Source: JASEGV01 sp947085285 (GTDB lineage: Bacteria > Bacteroidota > Ignavibacteria > UBA10030 > BY39). From it: a stretch of DNA of 13,574 nt. Shown in pieces: positions 1 through 7,877 of the stretch. The DNA lies in the NCBI GenBank assembly GCA_947085285.1, contig CAMTVZ010000126.1:1-13574 (forward strand), written 5' to 3'. How positions within the stretch are numbered: the stretch's first letter is position 1; each line of letters begins with the position of its first letter. The translations under genes and the position numbers were made by a program. The notes beneath the pieces were generated by a model. It did no database searches. It had not been told where the DNA came from and saw nothing but the letters and a program-made list of their open reading frames with translations.

Positions 1-82
1 CCCCCCCCCCTTTTCAAGCAGAAGACGGCATACGAGATTTCCTGTACGGTGACTGGAGTTCAGACGTGTGCTCTTCCGATCT
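1..82. other. Illumina adapter read-through artefact (non-genomic)
   Basis: Bases 15-82 match the Illumina P7/i7 adapter: the P7 flow-cell part (CAAGCAGAAGACGGCATACG at its start), a 10-base index at 39-48, then the TruSeq read-2 primer ending in CTCTTCCGATCT. Bases 1-14 are ten C followed by four T. On the opposite strand this reads insert, adapter, AAAA, poly-G, which is what a short-insert read gives on two-colour Illumina instruments. The segment should be trimmed, and any coding call that begins in it (for example a GTG at 68) is false. Confidence 0.97.
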
Positions 83-1597
83 TTTGGCATAGCACGCGAT
101 TATAACGGATTGTGCAACTTACGCTTCGACGACACTAATCCGAGTAAGGAAGATATTGAATATGTGGACTCGATTAAAGAAGATGTTCGTTGGTTAGGTT
201 TCGACTGGGGGGATAGAGAATATTATGCCTCCGATTATTTTGAACAATTGTATGAATATGCCATTCAATTAATAAAAAAAGGGAAGGCTTATGTATGCGA
301 TTTAACTGCCGAAGAAATACGCGATTACCGTGGAACACTCACCGAACCAGGTAAGGAGAGTCCTTATAGAAATCGTTCCGTTGAATAAAACTTAGATTTA
401 TTTATTCGTATGCGTCGGGGCGAGTTTGCCGACGGTTCAAAAACACTGCGTGCTAAAATCGATATGTCGTCGCCTAATATTAATTTGCGCGACCCAATTA
501 TGTACAGAATATTGAGATCAACTCATCATCGTACTGGGGATAAGTGGTGCATTTATCCGACATACGACTGGGCACACGGACAATCCGATTCTATTGAAGG
601 TATAACACACTCAATATGTACGTTAGAATTTGAAGACCATCGCCCATTATACGATTGGTTCATAAACGAACTTGGTATTCATCATCCTCAACAGATCGAA
701 TTTGCGCGGCTCAATTTATCGTACACCGTTATGAGTAAACGGCGCTTGCTACAACTTGTTGAAGAAAATTATGTAAAAGGTTGGGACGATCCTAGAATGC
801 CGACAATATGCGGTTTGCGCCGCCGCGGATATACTCCTGAATCTTTACAACATTTTGCCGAGAGGATCGGTGTGGCAAAACGCGAAAACATGATAGATGT
901 TGCACTTTTAGAGGACAGTTTAAGACAAGATTTGAATAAACGTGCAATGCGCGTTATGGCAGTGTTGCGACCATTAAAGGTGGTTATTATAAATTACCCG
1001 GATAATAAGGTCGAAGAACTTGAAGCAGTGAATAATCCAGAAGACCCAAGTATGGGAAGTCGATACATCCCATTTTCAAAAGAAATATACATCGAACAAG
1101 ATGATTTCAGGGAAGAGCCGCCCAAAAAATATTTCCGACTTTCGCCCGGTAACGAAGTACGTCTCCGTTATGCTTACATTATTAAATGTGTCGATGTAAT
1201 TAAAAACAAAAATGGCGAAATATCTGAAATTCATTGTACATATGATCCCGAAACCAAAAGTGGTTCTCCAAATAGTCAACGTAAGGTTAAAGGTACAATC
1301 CACTGGGTATCGGCACATGCTGCCATCGATGCTGAGGTGCGATTATACGACCGTTTGTTTAACGTCCCTAATCCAAGCGGAGAAAATTGGAAAGAAGCAC
1401 TTAATCCTAATTCGCTTGAAATATTAACAGGTTGTAAATTAGAGAGAAATTTAAGACAAGCTAAACCACACGAAAAATACCAATTCGAGCGACTTGGTTA
1501 TTTTTGTGTAGATTACGATTCAAAAGATGATAAGCTAATCTTTAATCGTACGGTTACCCTTAAAGATACATGGGCTAAAATCGAAAAATCAATTTAA
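83..1597 (+). CDS. glnS: Glutaminyl-tRNA synthetase, 5'-truncated by the contig end and carrying one in-frame stop
   Basis: GlnRS charges tRNA-Gln with glutamine in the cytoplasm. The reading frame aligns with E. coli GlnRS (compared from memory) from about its residue 52 to the C terminus: FGIARDYNG, NLRFDDTNPSKEDIEYVDSI, KWCIYPTYDWAHG, EGITHSICTLEF, the class I KMSKS-type loop as VMSKR, GWDDPRMPTICGLRRRGYTP, KVKGTIHWVSAHAA and a C terminus ending FNRTVTLKDTWAKIE. About 50 N-terminal residues with the HIGH motif are missing because the contig begins there. At 386-388 a TAA interrupts the frame just after YRNRSVE, and the next codons continue the alignment without any shift (NLDLF, then an ATG at 410). 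E. coli has Glu at this place, so one G-to-T change in GAA explains it. A sequencing error near the contig end is more likely than a true pseudogene, because the other 500 or so codons look fully conserved. Confidence 0.95.
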
Positions 1598-1607
1598 TTA
1601 CTTTGCT

Positions 1608-1635
1608 TATTACTTTTAAAAGTAATATATTTTTT
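1608..1635 (+). terminator. Weak AT-rich palindrome with T run after glnS
   Basis: Bases 1608-1627 form a perfect 20-base palindrome (8-bp stem with a TTAA loop), followed by ATAT and T at 1630-1635. The layout is that of an intrinsic terminator, but the stem has only one G-C pair per arm, so termination would be weak. It lies in the only sizeable gap (55 bases) between glnS and folB. Confidence 0.35.
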
Positions 1636-1652
1636 CAAACTTTTAAGGAAGT

Positions 1653-2024
1653 ATGACATCTCAAAATATTATCCGTATTAAAAACGCAGTCTTCTATGCA
1701 TATCATGGAGTCGATAAAGATGAACAACGGCTCGGTGGTAAATTTGAAATTGATATAGAGATGCATACAAATTTTTCGAAAGCGATAGAAACAGATAATC
1801 TAAAATATACAATCGATTACGAAGGAGTATATTCACAAATAAAAGAAATTATAAACGGTAAAAAATATTTTCTTTTAGAAACTTTAGCCGACACGATAGC
1901 TGATTCGATATTACGCACACATCAAGAAATTAATAATGTAACTCTCTACTTACGTAAACCCCATCCCCCTGTAAAGGGGGTTGTCGATTATGTTGAAGTA
2001 GTAGTATCAAGAAAACGGAATTAG
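1653..2024 (+). CDS. folB: Dihydroneopterin aldolase
   Basis: FolB converts 7,8-dihydroneopterin to 6-hydroxymethyl-7,8-dihydropterin and glycolaldehyde in folate synthesis. At 123 residues it has the normal family length. Visible family marks are the YHGV segment (residues 17-20) followed by Glu24, the TIDYEGVY segment (53-60), the LLETLAD block with Glu76 (74-80), and the C-terminal RKPHPP loop with the expected catalytic Lys102. AAGGA lies at 1645-1649, unusually close to the ATG at 1653, but no better start exists. folK follows after two bases and catalyses the next step, so the pair is almost certainly co-transcribed. Confidence 0.95.
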   Translation: MTSQNIIRIKNAVFYAYHGVDKDEQRLGGKFEIDIEMHTNFSKAIETDNLKYTIDYEGVYSQIKEIINGKKYFLLETLADTIADSILRTHQEINNVTLYLRKPHPPVKGVVDYVEVVVSRKRN

Positions 2025-2026
2025 CT

Positions 2027-2542
2027 ATGTTCCGAGTTTATTTAAGTCTTGGATCGAATATCGGGGACAGGCTAAATTTTCTTACTAAAGCTCTAAAAGA
2101 GTTAAATAAAATTACGAAAGTAAAATTAGTATCGTCGATTTATGAAACCGAACCTTGGGGTGTTAACAATCAGGAGAGGTTTTATAATTCTGTAATTGAG
2201 ATTGAAACCGAATTATACCCGCTCGACCTATTAAAGAAGATACAAAAAATCGAGGCGAAGTTGGGCAAAAAAAGGCTTTCTCATATGCAGCCAAGGACTA
2301 TAGATATTGATATTTTATTTTATCACGGCTGGTCGTTCGAGAATAATATTTTAACCATTCCACACCCGGAATTAGAACGCAGACGTTTTGTACTGGAACC
2401 AATCAGCGAAATTGCCCCTTTGGCTGTTCATCCGATCATAGGTAAAACTATGATATCGTTGTTACGACATTGTAGAGATAAAAGCTTGGTAATGCGCACA
2501 ACACATACATTAACAATCAATCACACAAAACCAGAAGGATAG
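2027..2542 (+). CDS. folK: 2-amino-4-hydroxy-6-hydroxymethyldihydropteridine diphosphokinase (HPPK)
   Basis: HPPK transfers pyrophosphate from ATP to 6-hydroxymethyl-7,8-dihydropterin, the product of FolB. The 171-residue protein opens with the family signature LSLGSNIGDR (residues 6-15), has YETEPWGV (39-46) and QERFYNSV (49-56), and carries the HPPK signature PRTIDIDIL at 89-97. Asp93 and Asp95 are the expected magnesium ligands, and Arg90 and Arg83 are the likely ATP contacts. It also has the PHPELERRRFVLEPISEIAP block (113-132). It starts two bases after folB, with a modest CGGA site inside the folB end. About 20 residues at the C terminus after the conserved fold look unconserved. The downstream kinase begins four bases after its stop. 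Confidence 0.96.
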   Translation: MFRVYLSLGSNIGDRLNFLTKALKELNKITKVKLVSSIYETEPWGVNNQERFYNSVIEIETELYPLDLLKKIQKIEAKLGKKRLSHMQPRTIDIDILFYHGWSFENNILTIPHPELERRRFVLEPISEIAPLAVHPIIGKTMISLLRHCRDKSLVMRTTHTLTINHTKPEG

Positions 2543-2546
2543 AAAA

Positions 2547-3221
2547 TTGTTAGACATTAATTCACTTATCGAACAATCCAATATCAGGCACATTGCAATA
2601 GAAGGTGTTATTGGAGCAGGAAAAACAAGTTTAGCTGTAAAATTAGGAAATATTCTTAATGGCAAGGTAGTATTAGAAAAGTTTGAAGAAAATCCGTTTC
2701 TTCCAAAGTTTTATGAAGACCCTTTCCATTATGCTTTTCAAACTCAAATATTTTTCTTGTTGAGTAGATATAAGCAACAGCAAGAATTGTTTCAAGCCGA
2801 TCTGTTTCATAGATTCCTCGTTACCGATTACATTTTTGAAAAGGATAAAATATTCGCTTATCTTAATCTTGTGGATGACGAATTAAAACTTTATGAAACT
2901 TTAATTAGTAATATGGAACACAACATCCCTACTCCCGATCTGGTTGTTTATATTCAATCGAGCGTAGATAGATTAATGGCGAATATCAAAAAGCGCAACC
3001 GCGACATCGAAAAAAATATGTCGGTCGATTATATACGCGATTTAAACGAAGCATATAATTATTTCTTCTTCCGTTATAAAGCTGCACCCCTATTAATAGT
3101 AAACGCAACTGGAATGGATTTTGTAAACAACGAACAGGATTTCGAGGAACTTGTTACAGAAATTCTTCGCCCAAATAAAGCTCCAGTCGAATATTATAAT
3201 CCAATCCGAAAGAAAGGATAA
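2547..3221 (+). CDS. Deoxynucleoside kinase (dNK/dGK family)
   Basis: This looks like a cytoplasmic salvage kinase that phosphorylates deoxynucleosides with ATP. It has a P-loop, GVIGAGKT (residues 20-27), directly after an IAIE strand, then KFEENPFL (45-52, with the likely catalytic Glu), and an arginine-rich lid, KKRNRD (148-153). The usual DRS/DRY motif before the helix is replaced by TDY (93-95) in LVTDYIFEKDKIFA. I believe such a form occurs in Bacteroidota relatives, but this was not checked. The start is TTG at 2547 with GAAGGA at 2533-2538, eight bases upstream. The first ATG in frame lies far past the P-loop, so TTG is the only reasonable start. A folK-kinase neighbourhood is, to my knowledge, common in Bacteroidota. 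The exact substrate cannot be read from the sequence. Confidence 0.88.
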   Translation: MLDINSLIEQSNIRHIAIEGVIGAGKTSLAVKLGNILNGKVVLEKFEENPFLPKFYEDPFHYAFQTQIFFLLSRYKQQQELFQADLFHRFLVTDYIFEKDKIFAYLNLVDDELKLYETLISNMEHNIPTPDLVVYIQSSVDRLMANIKKRNRDIEKNMSVDYIRDLNEAYNYFFFRYKAAPLLIVNATGMDFVNNEQDFEELVTEILRPNKAPVEYYNPIRKKG

Positions 3222-3226
3222 TTTCT

Positions 3227-3415
3227 TTGCTACGCTTTATATTAATATTAATCACGCTGTTTATCGTGTGGAGATTGATGAAAATTATCAGTAGGATATT
3301 GAATAAGGGTCGAACTACTAATCATCAATCACAAATAAAACAATATCCGTTCGAGAAGATCGAAGAAGCAAAGTATGAAGATATTACTGATAAGGATAAG
3401 AACAAAGAAAAATGA
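3227..3415 (+). CDS. Small single-pass membrane protein of unknown function
   Basis: This is a 62-residue protein with one hydrophobic segment at about residues 3-23 (LRFILILITLFIVW followed by RLMKIISRIL), then a basic stretch and a charged C-terminal tail rich in Lys, Glu and Asp. The topology suggests an inner-membrane anchor with a cytoplasmic tail. The start is TTG at 3227, with AAAGGA at 3213-3218 eight bases upstream and five bases after the kinase stop. Its stop codon overlaps the nadA start (ATGA at 3412-3415), so it is translationally linked to nadA. It recalls the small DUF4834-like membrane proteins of Bacteroidota in size and layout, but the match is only general. No function is claimed. 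Confidence 0.75.
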   Translation: MLRFILILITLFIVWRLMKIISRILNKGRTTNHQSQIKQYPFEKIEEAKYEDITDKDKNKEK

Positions 3416-4344
3416 ACTCGATAAATTTTGAAGAAGAAATTCTGAAACTCAAAAAAGATCTGAACGCTGTAATACTTGCTCATTATTATCAATTTTCTGA
3501 AATACAGGATATAGCCGATTTTGTTGGCGACAGTCTTGAGCTATCTAAAACCGCTGCATCAACCGATGCCGATGTTATCGTATTTGCGGGGGTGCATTTT
3601 ATGGCTGAGACTGCCAAAATATTAAGTCCTAACAAACAAGTTTTACTCCCCGATTTAGAAGCCGGCTGTTCCCTTGCCGAAGGTTGCCCGGCCGATGCCT
3701 TTAAACTTTTCAAACAACAACATCCCGACCATTTAGTTATTACATACATAAACTCTTCTGCTGAAGTTAAAGCATTAAGCGATATTATTTGCACATCGAG
3801 CAGCGCCGAGAAAATTATAAATAAACTTCCGCAAAATCAGAAAATAATATTCGCACCCGATAGAAATTTAGGGAAGTATTTGATTAAAAAAACTGGTAGG
3901 GATATGTTACTTTGGCAGGGGAGCTGCATCGTTCACGAAACATTTAACGAACGGAAAATTATAGAATTAAAAGCTCAGTATCCTGCTGCAAAACTAATTG
4001 CCCACCCTGAATGCGAGGAATCGCTTTTAAGTGAAGCCGATTTTATCGGCTCCACAAGCGGCTTGCTAAAGTATGTTCGCCAGAGTTCTGATAAAGAATT
4101 CATTGTAGCAACCGAAGTTGGTATAATCCATCAAATGGAAAAATATTGCCCTGATAAATTATTCATACCAGCCCCTCCAAACGATGCAAGTTGTTCGTGC
4201 AACGAGTGCCCGTATATGAAACTGAATACTATGGAAAAACTTTACCTGTGTATGAAGAACCGTTCACCCGAAATAATTATTCCTGAAGAATTACGTTTGC
4301 AAGCTCTCGTTCCGATACAAAGGATGTTGGAGATGAGCGTGTGA
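3412..4344 (+). CDS. nadA: Quinolinate synthase
   Basis: NadA condenses iminoaspartate with dihydroxyacetone phosphate to quinolinate, the first committed ring of de novo NAD synthesis. The 310-residue protein matches the short, three-domain family form. Visible signatures are ILAHYYQ near the N terminus (residues 21-27), GDSLELSK (39-46), FAGVHFMAETAKIL (58-71), PDLEAGCSLAE with Cys86, LWQGSCIVHE with Cys172, and IAHPECE (196-202). It also has the C-terminal CSCNECPYM at 261-269, where Cys266 is the expected third ligand. These three cysteines should bind the oxygen-sensitive [4Fe-4S] cluster. No nadB or nadC lies in the window. The start overlaps the previous stop as ATGA, and its only purine-rich site (AAGGA) lies about 15 bases upstream, so expression probably depends on coupling. 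Confidence 0.97.
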   Translation: MNSINFEEEILKLKKDLNAVILAHYYQFSEIQDIADFVGDSLELSKTAASTDADVIVFAGVHFMAETAKILSPNKQVLLPDLEAGCSLAEGCPADAFKLFKQQHPDHLVITYINSSAEVKALSDIICTSSSAEKIINKLPQNQKIIFAPDRNLGKYLIKKTGRDMLLWQGSCIVHETFNERKIIELKAQYPAAKLIAHPECEESLLSEADFIGSTSGLLKYVRQSSDKEFIVATEVGIIHQMEKYCPDKLFIPAPPNDASCSCNECPYMKLNTMEKLYLCMKNRSPEIIIPEELRLQALVPIQRMLEMSV

Positions 4345-4681
4345 TGGTTACCGAAGGGAAACATTATTTAATTAAGTACCCTTTTTGGGGCATAACATTT
4401 TTTTCCTTACCTCAATAATATTATTTTCTTGCAAGGAGAAATCTACAGGTACTTTCTATAGAAAGATTGACACTCTTCAAATGCTTGTTTCGGCAAACAT
4501 TATTTTTCCCGGGGCAGGAAGAACCGTAATCATTTATTCGTTGCCAGATACACTTCAACCGGCTTGTCGAACATATACAACCTCGTACACCTGTCCAGCG
4601 GGAAATTATAAAGCCGTGTTGCTACTTCAAAGCAAATACAAGAGATTTGTTTCAGATACTCTCAATATTACCGTTCATTAA
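4344..4681 (+). pseudogene. Small predicted lipoprotein, interrupted by a -1 frameshift in a T7 run
   Basis: An ATG at 4344 overlaps the nadA stop (TGATG) and has GGAG eleven bases upstream. It reads MVTEGKHYLIKYPFWGITFF and then hits a stop at 4416-4418. From 4376 another frame is open to 4681 and reads FFLTSIILFSC, KEKSTGTFYRK and on to LNITVH. Adding one T to the seven T at 4398-4404 joins the two frames into a 112-residue protein with a basic N-region, a hydrophobic core and a lipobox, LFS before Cys30. This is a typical type II lipoprotein signal followed by about 80 residues. No family was recognised. The second frame alone would need a TTG at 4385 with no ribosome site and no basic N-region. 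The break may be real, phase-variable, bypassed by slippage, or a sequencing error. Confidence 0.6.
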
Positions 4682-4736
4682 CAAAAAATTATCGAAGTTA
4701 CTATTCACACACCTTACTGATTTTTTAAATAATTAC

Positions 4737-4765
4737 TTGAAAAGATAATTGTATTGTATTATATT
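4737..4765 (+). promoter_or_regulatory. Predicted sigma-70-type promoter for the TPR-barrel-exbB-exbD-tonB operon
   Basis: TTGAAA at 4737-4742 and TATATT at 4760-4765 are separated by 17 bases, a close match to housekeeping -35 and -10 boxes. The site lies in the 172-base gap between the broken lipoprotein gene and the TPR gene, with AT-rich sequence around it. Transcription would begin near 4772 and leave a leader of roughly 80 bases. That leader holds a G-rich stretch at about 4797-4819 able to form a 6-bp hairpin with one G-T pair, and no clear Shine-Dalgarno site before 4854. No Bacteroides-type TTTG/TAnnTTTG boxes were seen. Confidence 0.5.
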
Positions 4766-4853
4766 ACTACAAGTTATATTTAATGAAACAGAATAAGTGG
4801 GCGGGGCGTATATGCTCACGACCATTTATTCATAATTAAATTCGATAGTTAGA

Positions 4854-7800
4854 ATGAAAATATTATCACTATTAGTTATTATCGCAATAATTCTGAATTT
4901 TGCCTATGCTCAGCATCCCCTCATTGAGCAAAAGTCGGCACAACTCAGTGTAATAGATGAAGATGGGCAGGTAAATGATGCTGGTCTATTTAAGAAGGCT
5001 CAGTGGCTTTTAGAAGACTACTTGCGAACATTGCCACAATCTGAAAATCGTATCGAAGCACTCCTCTTGCTCGTTCAATCGTTTATCGAACAAGAGAAGT
5101 ACGAGGATGCGTATCAGATTAGCGAAGAATTGTTTCATCAAAAAGTATCAGGCAACCAATATCTTACAACACTTTTTTATCACGGTTTAGCAGCATATCA
5201 TTCTGCACGTTTTAAAACTGCAGTAAAATCTTTTACTGAATTAATCAAATCTGATTCAAAAAATATTTTTACCGGTTTAGCATATTATTGGAAAGCCGCT
5301 TCTGAATACGAATTGGATAATTTGAATGAAGCTGAATCGGATATCAAGAATGCATTCGAACTTTTGAATTCTAATTCTCTCACCCGCAAAAGTATCGGAA
5401 AAGATGATGCGCTATTTATGTGGGGACGGATACATGAAAAACAGAATTCGATAAACCTTGCCATCGAACAGTTACTAAGATTAACGGCCGACTATCCATC
5501 CAGCAAGTTAATTACGGATGCAAGAATTCGCTTGGCTGCTTTGTACATCCGTGCACAAAGATATGGAAGTGCAATCGGACAATTGAATAGTATTACACCA
5601 TTAACATCAAAGCAAAAAAATGAATGGCTTTTATTTCAAGCTGAAGCCGAGTATTACATCGGTTCGTACAAAAATGCTCAAAAATATTACACTGAATTAC
5701 TACGAAATTTTCCGTTCGGGATTTATTCACGACAAGCAAGATACGGATTAGCATGGAGTTACCTGAAAGCAAACGATTATGTAAATGCAGTAAAAGAATT
5801 CCGCATCATTAGTACTGGTAGCGATTCGCTCGCCCAGAATGCTTTGTATCAAATTGGAACTATCTCGATGCTGACCGATAGCACAGCCGCAGCAGTCGAA
5901 GCGTTCGAAAAATTAATTGAAAAATTTCCATACGATGATTATGCCGACAATGCCTATTATCAAATCGGAATGATTCGATACCGCGCTGGACAATATCATG
6001 ATGCGAGGCGACAATTTCAAATTGCGTCACGGCTTTTTCCCCAAAGCGAAATCCGTGCTGAAGCGTATCGTATGTTAGGCGAGGCAAGTTTAAGAGTTGG
6101 CGATATCTCGAATGCACAATTTGCTTTTGCACAAGTTCAAAAATATTCAGCCTCCGATACATTAACTGCGGTAGCACTTTTTCAAGAGGGTATCGCACTA
6201 TATCATCTTGGCAGGTTCAGCAGCAGCATCGAAAAATTTACTGAGTTCATCAGAAAATTTTTTAAACATCAACTTATCGCAGAGGCACACCTTTGGAGAG
6301 GTGAGGCTTTATATCAGGCTGGAAAATTCGAGGAGGCTGAAATTGCTTTTTCAACAGCAATAAATAATTTATCATCCAAACATCCTAAACGGAACGATGC
6401 ACTTTATGGTTTAAGTTGGTCGTTATTTGAGCAGAAAAAGTTTAAGCAAGCAATTACGGCGTTCGATAGGTTTATCAATGAAACTCAAAACAGTAATTTA
6501 GTGATTGAAGCATCGCTGCGTAAAGCCGATTGCTATTTCTTCTTGCGTGAATACGATAAGGCAAGCCAAATATACAGCTCGCTGGCTGATGAGAAGAAGG
6601 ACCCCCGTTTAGCAGAATATGCTGCTTTTCAGTTGGGCTTATCTTTTATTCAACGTGGCGACATCAAACGTGGGATCGAACATCTGCGGCGTTTTCTCAT
6701 CCGATTTCCGAATTCGTTATTCGTTGAGGTGGCACAATTTAACATCGGTTGGGCTTTCTTCTCGAACGAACAATTCGATTTGGCGATCGACGAATTCAAT
6801 CTCTTTGAAAAAAATTATTCGGAAAGTCAGCTTATGCCGCGCGTTCTGTTGAACAAAGGAGATGCATTCTACAATTTAGCAAAATACGATAGTGCCAGAA
6901 TTTATTACGAGCGAGTTATAAAAGAATATCCGAAAAGTTTGTTACGCCCCGATGCTATAAACGGTTTGCAATTCACTTATCAAGCTCAAGGAAAATCGGC
7001 TGAAGCTTTAGCCGCACTCGATGCAATTATATCAGAGCAATCTGAGGCAAGCGGTACCGACGAGTTGCTTTTACAAAAGGGAGATATCTTATTCGGTCAG
7101 GGTAGTTTCGGACAAGCGGCAATCGAATATCTGAAGATTCTAAATCTACAAACAAACCAAACAATACGAGCAAAAGCATTATATCAATTGGGGAGGTCGT
7201 TTGAATTCGAAAACAATCATAAAAAAGCGATTGAATATTTCGAAAGGGTTTTTACTGAATTCCCCGAAAGTGAACATGCCCCATCTTCGTTGCTTGCAAT
7301 GGGATATCTTTACCAAAAATTGAAGCAGTGGCGCGAGTCGCTTACTCCTTTCAAAAATATAGCAGAACGTTATCCTAATTCAAACCTAATTTGGGAAGCC
7401 CAATACAATATCGGTATATCCCTATTGAATTTGAAGGAAACGGCAAATGCACGTAAAGAGTTCGATAAAATAATAGCACAAGCACCCGCTAACGATTTTT
7501 TTGCACATCGTAGTCGTTTACAAATTGCACGTATGTTGCAATCGCAAAAAAAATACAATGCATCGAACGATACTTTAACAATAATTATCACTCGTTTAAG
7601 TGACGATATTGCTGCGGAAGCTTTGCTGTTGATGGGCGAAAATTATCTTTTACTTAAACGACCGAAAGATGCCCTCGAAGCTTTCAATCAGGTTGTCGAA
7701 GGATTTCCACAGTATCCAGCACTTTTAGAAAGGGCTCTATTAGGCGCAGGCGAATGTTATGAGAGATTAAACGATCGTACACGAGCACGCGAAGCTTATC

Positions 7801-7877
7801 AGCAAATTGTTAATAATCCAGTAGATATGAATGTTAAAAAAGATGCTGAAGAGAGATTAAGGAGATTACGACGATGA
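4854..7877 (+). CDS. Large exported tetratricopeptide-repeat (TPR) protein
   Basis: This is a 1007-residue protein with a Sec signal peptide (residues 1-19, MKILSLLVIIAIILNFAYA, cleavage before Gln20). The rest is almost entirely helical repeats of 34-38 residues, about two dozen, with the TPR pattern of paired small/aromatic positions and a closing FP or YP. Examples are YYQIGMIRYRAGQYHDARRQ (residues 369-388), YNIGISLLNLKETANARKEF (851-870) and LLMGENYLLLKRPKDALEAF (925-944). Many units resemble the outer-membrane-associated TPRs of YbgF/CpoB and BamD (YxxGxxxxxxxxxxxAxxxFxxxxxxFP). The protein should be periplasmic, forming a long superhelix that binds partners. It is first in its operon, and its last four bases are the ATGA start of the barrel gene, so a role with that barrel and the ExbBD-TonB motor is likely. 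The start has no obvious ribosome site, but the signal peptide fixes it. Confidence 0.9.
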   Translation: MKILSLLVIIAIILNFAYAQHPLIEQKSAQLSVIDEDGQVNDAGLFKKAQWLLEDYLRTLPQSENRIEALLLLVQSFIEQEKYEDAYQISEELFHQKVSGNQYLTTLFYHGLAAYHSARFKTAVKSFTELIKSDSKNIFTGLAYYWKAASEYELDNLNEAESDIKNAFELLNSNSLTRKSIGKDDALFMWGRIHEKQNSINLAIEQLLRLTADYPSSKLITDARIRLAALYIRAQRYGSAIGQLNSITPLTSKQKNEWLLFQAEAEYYIGSYKNAQKYYTELLRNFPFGIYSRQARYGLAWSYLKANDYVNAVKEFRIISTGSDSLAQNALYQIGTISMLTDSTAAAVEAFEKLIEKFPYDDYADNAYYQIGMIRYRAGQYHDARRQFQIASRLFPQSEIRAEAYRMLGEASLRVGDISNAQFAFAQVQKYSASDTLTAVALFQEGIALYHLGRFSSSIEKFTEFIRKFFKHQLIAEAHLWRGEALYQAGKFEEAEIAFSTAINNLSSKHPKRNDALYGLSWSLFEQKKFKQAITAFDRFINETQNSNLVIEASLRKADCYFFLREYDKASQIYSSLADEKKDPRLAEYAAFQLGLSFIQRGDIKRGIEHLRRFLIRFPNSLFVEVAQFNIGWAFFSNEQFDLAIDEFNLFEKNYSESQLMPRVLLNKGDAFYNLAKYDSARIYYERVIKEYPKSLLRPDAINGLQFTYQAQGKSAEALAALDAIISEQSEASGTDELLLQKGDILFGQGSFGQAAIEYLKILNLQTNQTIRAKALYQLGRSFEFENNHKKAIEYFERVFTEFPESEHAPSSLLAMGYLYQKLKQWRESLTPFKNIAERYPNSNLIWEAQYNIGISLLNLKETANARKEFDKIIAQAPANDFFAHRSRLQIARMLQSQKKYNASNDTLTIIITRLSDDIAAEALLLMGENYLLLKRPKDALEAFNQVVEGFPQYPALLERALLGAGECYERLNDRTRAREAYQQIVNNPVDMNVKKDAEERLRRLRR

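Noticed and set aside
68..388. Separate 106-residue gene starting at GTG 68
   Set aside because: Its first five codons are adapter sequence. The rest is the N-terminal part of glnS up to the in-frame TAA.
386..388. TAA as a sense codon (alternative genetic code)
   Set aside because: TAA ends several other genes here, such as glnS at 1597 and the barrel gene at 9475, and no other internal TAA was seen in conserved coding regions.
3489..3794. Minus-strand 101-residue reading frame opposite nadA
   Set aside because: It is a shadow of nadA, whose conserved motifs cover the same bases.
4783..4839. 18-codon upstream reading frame in the TPR leader (MKQNKWAGRICSRPFIHN)
   Set aside because: It has no ribosome site and a length expected by chance. 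Conservation would be needed to support a leader peptide.
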